Positions 59,526 through 64,000 of a stretch of DNA of 64,000 nucleotides are shown here, in pieces (position 1 is the stretch's first letter; the number at the start of each line of letters is the position of its first letter). The stretch covers positions 62,001 through 126,000 of the forward strand of contig DATLZU010000035.1 of NCBI GenBank assembly GCA_035573855.1, given 5' to 3'. Below the pieces are notes generated by a model, which saw only the letters and a list, made by a program, of their open reading frames with translations, had not been told where the DNA came from and searched no databases. The stretch comes from DATLZU01 sp035573855. GTDB lineage: Bacteria > Nitrospirota > Nitrospiria > Nitrospirales > Nitrospiraceae. Both the position numbers and the translations under genes were made by a program.

Positions 59526-59721
59526 CGCAAAAGCGGAGAGCGGATCAGGGAGAGGTCTCGGCGGCAAACGTGCGGGTTAGCCCATGCGCGTCAGAAGCGA
59601 GATGACGCTTCGTGCCTGACGAAGCAGAGTGGATCTCCGGTTCTCCTGCGAAGATTCGTTAGGGAATTCCTTGCCAGCGTCCGCGGATGGGCAGGAGGGA
59701 GGGTCTGTTGTTGTCTTCAGG

Positions 59722-60990
59722 TCACTTTTGTCTGTATCTAACCCCAGCAAATTTCCACACGCAGGCCAGCCAAAGGGTTCCCGCGGCACCGACTGCCGCG
59801 GCCATGCCGAACGCCCAACCGGGCTGATGCGCGTCCAGGAGGAATCCGACCCAGAAGCTCGACGCCATGTCGCCCACCGCGTTCGCACAGGCCAGGATGC
59901 CGAAGCCGAGGCTGCGCAGCTCGCCGGGAAGAAGTTCGGCAGCGATGGCTTTCTCCAGCGTTTCCTCAACGGCAATATAGATGCCTGAGAGGACGACGAT
60001 CGCGACGAGCCAGCCAAGCGACTGGCTGAACAGCGCAAGAAAAACATTGGTGCCGACCCCCAAGCCGTACCCGCCGATCAGTATCTGCCGCTTATGCCCG
60101 CGATCGCCCAAACGGCCGATCGGATAGGCCACGGCGGCGCTCACCAAGTTATGGAGCGTGTAGAGAAGAACGGCGGCCGAGATTGAGTCGGCCGCGGGTC
60201 CTGAGCTCTCGGCGAAAGGCTTGGCCGCAAGCCAGATCAGAAATGTCCGAGAGAAATCTCCGAGGCCGAACAGGAAGACGCCGGCGAGGAACATCCAGAA
60301 CAGGCGGGGGAACGAGCGACGAGGTTTGGGATCGGCATCCTGCGGGGTCAACGAGATCGTCGCGTCGCGCTCCCTTGTGAAAAAGAACAAGGACCCGGCC
60401 GCCAGAAGGCCGGGCGCCAACGTCCAGAGGATCACCGTGCGAAACTCCACGCCGGCCCAAACAAACAGCGCGGCCGCCAGCGGTCCGGCGACGGCCCCAA
60501 GCATGTCGCCCGCGCGTTCCAGCCCGTAGGCGCGTCCATAGTGGGTCGGGGCCACCGCGTCCGCGAGCAGATGGTCACGCAGCGGGCCCCGAAAGCCGCG
60601 GCCGATCCAGGCGGTGCCGCGCAAGGTCAACAGGGCGGCAAGCCCGTTGACAAGCCCGATCCCCCACGTGGCCACCGCCGTGACGAGATAGCCGAGCGAC
60701 GCCCAAGGCCGTTTGCGGCGAACGTGGTGCCCGACGATCCCGCCGAGGAGCTTGGACAGGCTGACCAGGAAATCCGCGATTCCTTCGATCAGGCCTAAGG
60801 CGGCGGGGCCCAAGCCGAGGGTCGAGAGATAGAGCGGCAGGACCGCCGTGCACATCTCATGGCTCAAGTCGGACAAAAACGTAGCCAGCACGATCCCCGC
60901 GACGGTCGGCGTGATCCAGTGCGCCCTTGGGGACCGCAAGGGAACGGAGCCATCAGTTATGGTGACGGAATCGGCTTCCTTCTTGGCCAT
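59722..60990 (-). CDS. Major facilitator superfamily transporter
   Basis: 422 residues with about 12 hydrophobic segments: FLSDLSHEMCTAVLPLYLST at the first, GIADFLVSLSKLLGGIVGHH and the loop 2-3 motif RKRPWASLGYL, RGTAWIGRGFRGPLRDHLLA, YGRAYGLERAGDMLGAVAGP, and the second-half YPIGRLGDRGHKRQILIGG. This resembles the MFS_1 subgroup annotated as putative multidrug or sugar exporters; substrate not readable. ATG 60990 (MAKKEADSV) is preferred over a GTG at 61023. Convergent with the riboswitch gene. Confidence 0.88.
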   Translation of the reverse strand: MAKKEADSVTITDGSVPLRSPRAHWITPTVAGIVLATFLSDLSHEMCTAVLPLYLSTLGLGPAALGLIEGIADFLVSLSKLLGGIVGHHVRRKRPWASLGYLVTAVATWGIGLVNGLAALLTLRGTAWIGRGFRGPLRDHLLADAVAPTHYGRAYGLERAGDMLGAVAGPLAAALFVWAGVEFRTVILWTLAPGLLAAGSLFFFTRERDATISLTPQDADPKPRRSFPRLFWMFLAGVFLFGLGDFSRTFLIWLAAKPFAESSGPAADSISAAVLLYTLHNLVSAAVAYPIGRLGDRGHKRQILIGGYGLGVGTNVFLALFSQSLGWLVAIVVLSGIYIAVEETLEKAIAAELLPGELRSLGFGILACANAVGDMASSFWVGFLLDAHQPGWAFGMAAAVGAAGTLWLACVWKFAGVRYRQK

Positions 60991-61106
60991 GCGAGAGGAT
61001 CGTCCTTGTAAACACTTGCACAATTCGCAGGCGAATTACCAGTCATCCGCGAAAAGTTCACAGCCCGGTCCCTCCGGAGCAGAAAGGAGGAACGTTCCGA
61101 ATGCCC

Positions 61107-61355
61107 TTATGGAGCTTTGAACAGGAGCGCGTCATTGGTGTCCAGAAACAACAAACCCGGCGAGCCGTCGTGATCGAGCGTCATCTTTGGCATGGTCTTT
61201 GCCGAATCGCTTGACGAAAGATGTTGCCGCTCCAGCGCCTCCAGCCGTGCATGCACCGCCTGGCGCTCTTCCGTCCGTTCGCCCGTGCCTGGCTCCGGTT
61301 CGTTGTGAATGACCGTCCCACGACCCTGCCGAGAGACGTCATTGGTGCGTTGCGA
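61107..61355 (-). pseudogene. Possible gene remnant between the OMP and MFS genes
   Basis: The 336-bp gap 61024-61359 has one - strand frame open from just after a TGA near 61362 to the TAA at 61107-61109. It reads ...TVIHNEPEPGTGERTEERQ... and ends MTLDHDGSPGLLFLDTNDAL then LFKAP. The ending looks protein-like (a D-G-rich beta hairpin), but the only starts are a GTG 37 codons from the end and late ATGs. It could be a 3' fragment of a decayed gene or chance; I do not recognise a family. Confidence 0.3.
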
Positions 61356-61359
61356 TCGC

Positions 61360-62385
61360 TTAACGAGCGATCACGCGCCCGCTCCGACTCCAGTAAAAGT
61401 AGATCGAAAAATTGGGATAGATCGCGGCGATGTCGTTCTGCCCGGCGAGCGTCAACAGCACACCGGCGGCCCCGACGATCTGATCCGTGAACTTGTACTC
61501 CACGGTGGGCTGGACACCGACCAGTCCGAACGAGCCTGGCTTTGTGTTGACGGAGTGTCCGTCCAACCGAAACGGCAGGCCGTGCAACCCCAAGACTTCG
61601 ATCGCATAGGCGAATCCCTTGGCGTCGTCCAGGAAATGTTCAACGGCCAGTCGATATTGGAAGATGTCGCCGAAATACTGGGGCAAGCCGTTGTTGGAGC
61701 TGGGTGGGCCATAGGAATAGAAGATCCCGCCCGAGATGCGAACCGGGCGAATATTCTTGCGAAAAAGGATGGACTCCGTGAATTCCGGCGCTCCGAAGTG
61801 GGTCGAGGGAAGGCGGCCCAGCGGTGCGAACCCGCCGGGGATCGACGGTGTGCCGGCCCAGTCGCTCGTGGGCAGACTGACGTAGAACGCATTCGTCAAG
61901 GTCGGCCACCAGGTGTCTGGCTGCTGAACGATGGCGCGGTACTTGAGGAACACGGTCGTATCACCCAATCCATGGCCGCTCCGAGCGGGCTGGCCGTTCC
62001 CGGAGGATTGCCACCATGAGACTTCCGAGACATACATCTCGAACTCGACGGAATTCGTGATGCCGTAGGAGAACTCGACTTGCGGATTGATGGCGGAGAG
62101 CGGTTGGGGGAGTGACCGAGAGCGGCTCGACCAGGTGTTGCCGAACTGACCATGCCCGATCTCGCTGTAGACATAAGGACGGAAAAAATACTGGCCCTTG
62201 GGCTGCAGATCCGCCGAACTGACCAACTGGGGGCCGGCCGAAAAAGGGTTCCAGATCGTGCGATACCGGGCGATCTCTTCCTCCGTTGCAGCGGTCGTAA
62301 GTCGGGGGAGCAAGGCGACAAGCGTCACGACGCAGGCGGTCACTGCAAGTGAAGCGTAGGTTATCTTCATAGAGCCGAAACGCAT
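61360..62385 (-). CDS. Outer-membrane beta-barrel protein (transporter-like)
   Basis: 341 residues with a signal peptide (ASLAVTACVVTLVALLPRL, cleavage near TTAATEEE). The mature part has alternating aromatic/polar beta strands: YFFRPYVYSEIGHGQFG, VEFSYGITNSVEFEMYVSEV, GLGDTTVFLKYRAI, and a final strand NFSIYFYWSRSGRVIAR. The GLGDT...KYR pattern is usual in putative outer-membrane transporter/phenol-degradation-like barrels (about 12-14 strands). ATG 62385 has GGAGG nine bases upstream; MKIT at 62370 is an alternative. Function unknown. Confidence 0.78.
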   Translation of the reverse strand: MRFGSMKITYASLAVTACVVTLVALLPRLTTAATEEEIARYRTIWNPFSAGPQLVSSADLQPKGQYFFRPYVYSEIGHGQFGNTWSSRSRSLPQPLSAINPQVEFSYGITNSVEFEMYVSEVSWWQSSGNGQPARSGHGLGDTTVFLKYRAIVQQPDTWWPTLTNAFYVSLPTSDWAGTPSIPGGFAPLGRLPSTHFGAPEFTESILFRKNIRPVRISGGIFYSYGPPSSNNGLPQYFGDIFQYRLAVEHFLDDAKGFAYAIEVLGLHGLPFRLDGHSVNTKPGSFGLVGVQPTVEYKFTDQIVGAAGVLLTLAGQNDIAAIYPNFSIYFYWSRSGRVIAR

Positions 62386-62419
62386 AACCGCGGTCCTCCG
62401 GTGCTGGTTGTTAAGTTTC

Positions 62420-63436
62420 TCAGGGCGCTCGCGAGGCCAAAATCTCCTGCAGGAGGCGTTCGAGGTCCTGGCTCATGAGATTGACGTCCGCTTCGAGGAG
62501 ATCCAGCATGGCGGCCCGGGCGCGGAGTTCCTCAATCTCGTACAAGCCGCCTTCGCCGAAGAACAACGCGATCCGTCGCTGCTCCGTGTCCGAACTCGGC
62601 TCGCCCAGACGCCCGTGTTGACGCCAGCGAGAAATCAAGGTCTCGCGCAACGACCGCCCCTCAGGATCGTCGGCTAACGGACGATTCAGGAATCGCCAGA
62701 CCGATCTGGGGATCAGGGTCGGTTCGTCGGGAGCCTCCCAGACTTCCCGCAAGAGGTTCCGGGGATGGCGAAAGTCGTGCTGTACGCCGCTGAAAAGCGC
62801 AGAGGTGCCGAATGCCGTCGCCAGCACGCCCCCTGAGATCGCGCCCGCTGCGGCCGCGGTCTCGTGACCGGCTAAACTCAGCCCGCCGGACAGGACTCCC
62901 ACCAATGCGTCGCCGATGATGGCGATAAGAGTCTGTGTGCGCACCCGCCGGTCCCGTGTTTCCTGGAGTCGATCCGCGAGCTGATCGGCGCGTTCCTCTT
63001 CGCAGTCAGCTTCGGCGGCTGTGCGGGCGACGTCAAAAAAGGCGAGCAGCAGTCGGTCCGACAGCTCCTGCCGGACCTGGAGCAAGCGCACGGCCGAGCG
63101 TTCGATCTGCTGCTCCGCCTCGGCTTCCAGCGACGGAAGTTGCGCAATGAGATCGGAGACTCCGATCGTCTCGGCGATAAGCAAGGCTTCGCGAGAGAAT
63201 CGGTGGCCGAGCGCCGGGGGGACCTGAGCAAGGGGGCTCTCCGAATCCGGAGCGTGTTGACGGATGTATCGGGAGTCCGGAACCGGCGCGGCGGGAGCGC
63301 AGCGTCGCTCCACCGCCGCGGACTCGGCCACGGAATCGGTCGCGACCAAGCTTATCCAGGCGCAACCGGTCCCCAGGCAGAGAAGCGCGGCGCCTCCCGT
63401 GACCGTCACGAGCCGAGACGGCAGGCTAGATCCCAT
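62420..63436 (-). CDS. Membrane/lipoprotein of unknown function with helical domain
   Basis: 338 residues. The N-terminus LVTVTGGAALLCLGTGCAWI is a signal with a loose lipobox (LGTGC). Then come long amphipathic helices (SLEAEAEQQIERSAVRLLQV, RTAAEADCEEERADQLADRL), a Gly/Ala-rich hydrophobic hairpin (LIAIIGDALVGVLSGGLSLA, AAAGAISGGVLATAFG), and a C-terminal helical region with FFGEGGLYEIEELRARAAML. I do not recognise a family. The ATG at 63436 overlaps the preceding phosphatase gene by 11 bases, suggesting a shared operon. Confidence 0.72.
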   Translation of the reverse strand: MGSSLPSRLVTVTGGAALLCLGTGCAWISLVATDSVAESAAVERRCAPAAPVPDSRYIRQHAPDSESPLAQVPPALGHRFSREALLIAETIGVSDLIAQLPSLEAEAEQQIERSAVRLLQVRQELSDRLLLAFFDVARTAAEADCEEERADQLADRLQETRDRRVRTQTLIAIIGDALVGVLSGGLSLAGHETAAAAGAISGGVLATAFGTSALFSGVQHDFRHPRNLLREVWEAPDEPTLIPRSVWRFLNRPLADDPEGRSLRETLISRWRQHGRLGEPSSDTEQRRIALFFGEGGLYEIEELRARAAMLDLLEADVNLMSQDLERLLQEILASRAP

Positions 63437-64000
63437 CGCGGCGACCGTCACGAGGGATCCGCCCGTCCATCGCGTCGTCGGTCATTGCTTTCGACGCGGG
63501 AAGCGACCCATGCTGCGGCGTGCTCCGAGAAAGAGGATGCGTGCGCACATAGCGGCGAAACGCGCGGTCCATTGCGGCCGTAGAATTTCCGAGAAACGGG
63601 ATGTGCCCATATCGCATCGAGAACTGTTGCTCCGCTTCCTCGGGGCTTCGGCCTTCGATGCCGTAGAGATACAGCGCCGAGATTAAGGAGGTCCGGTCAG
63701 CGCCAGACTTACAATGGATCAGAATGGGCTTGGGCGCCTCGCGGAGGATGGCCAAGATCCGCTCGAGATCTTGGTCCGCGACGTCGCGATTGGCGGAAAT
63801 CCCATAGTCGTAGTGCCGGAGTGCCAGCGACTCCGCGGCCATGAGTTCTTCCTGATACCACCGGGAACCGAGATTCTTCCCTCTCAAATTCAGGATGCTC
63901 TTGATCCCGTACTCGCGCACGTAGCGGGCCAGTTCATACTGATCCAATTGGCGCGAGCGGTACACCCGGCCTTCGGCGACGACGTCGAAATTCCCTTCTT
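63426..64000 (-). CDS. Dual-specificity/tyrosine phosphatase-like protein (5' truncated by window)
   Basis: Cysteine phosphatase with the P-loop HCKSGADRT (HCx5R) and YLYGIEGRSPEEAEQQFSMR after it; upstream GIKSILNLRGKN is the usual second strand. The frame stays open to the window end, reading NFDVVAEGRVYRSRQLDQYE, which is the conserved beginning of this family, so the apparent GTG at 63965 is not the real start and the gene continues beyond 64000. The C-terminal ~30 residues are basic and unconserved. Substrate (phosphotyrosine, lipid or nucleotide) unknown. Confidence 0.85.
   Translation of the reverse strand, partial: EGNFDVVAEGRVYRSRQLDQYELARYVREYGIKSILNLRGKNLGSRWYQEELMAAESLALRHYDYGISANRDVADQDLERILAILREAPKPILIHCKSGADRTSLISALYLYGIEGRSPEEAEQQFSMRYGHIPFLGNSTAAMDRAFRRYVRTHPLSRSTPQHGSLPASKAMTDDAMDGRIPRDGRRDGI

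Noticed and set aside
1..64000. CRISPR arrays, insertion sequences, integrases, prophage or defence genes
   Set aside because: No regularly spaced direct repeats, transposase or integrase motifs, or nuclease/defence domains were seen on either strand.

Overview
The window is a GC-rich (about 60% by eye), densely coded chromosomal segment of a Gram-negative bacterium. Lipoproteins, outer-membrane beta-barrels, a lipid A-type membrane gene, type IV pili and conserved housekeeping operons are all present. Gene content, codon use and many short low-complexity tracts between genes fit Nitrospirota, most likely a Nitrospira-like organism. That placement is inference from memory, because no rRNA or nitrite-oxidation gene lies in the window. 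I saw no insertion sequence, prophage, CRISPR array or integrase.

Layout. (1) 1-11111, + strand: aminotransferase, rimP leader hairpin, then rimP-nusA-infB-DUF503-rbfA-truB-rpsO-pnp-M16 peptidase, a transcription/translation/RNA-processing superoperon. (2) 11112-12757: a well-formed promoter, two small exported proteins of unknown function and a bidirectional terminator. (3) 12775-19167, - strand: pdxJ-nnr-tsaE-HIT-lapA-mutS, tightly overlapping. (4) 19349-27262, + strand: alaC-hom-thrC-PGM-like-lysC-cimA, an aspartate-family/isoleucine operon. The missing homoserine kinase step is probably supplied by a phosphoglycerate-mutase-fold protein that has lost several canonical metal ligands. (5) 27259-32155: ihfA-merR-tRNA-Pro, then surE-dedA-cysS-rlmB. 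(6) 32142-47662: a solo LuxR-type regulator, prepilin peptidase, two consecutive minor-pilin cassettes (FimT-PilV-PilW-PilX) with a PilB-type ATPase between them, PilY1 and a lipoprotein. Sigma-54-like elements precede both cassettes. (7) 47702-50295: phoH-ybeY-ftsY. (8) 50391-55806: tandem-receiver regulator, M1-like metallopeptidase, TolB-type propeller protein, PAP2 phosphatase. (9) 55820-58861, - strand: GT2, LAB_N and GT39, a lipid-linked sugar transfer set. (10) 59021-59525: a fluoride (crcB) riboswitch with an overlapping terminator, controlling only a small exported protein of unknown function. (11) 59722-64000, - strand: MFS transporter, a possible gene remnant, an outer-membrane protein, a membrane/lipoprotein of unknown function and a dual-specificity-type phosphatase cut by the window end.

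Strongest items for follow-up are the fluoride riboswitch driving an undescribed exported protein (59021-59525), the PGM-fold candidate homoserine kinase with degenerate metal sites (23076-24320), and the doubled minor-pilin cassettes with sigma-54-like promoters (33681-46612).
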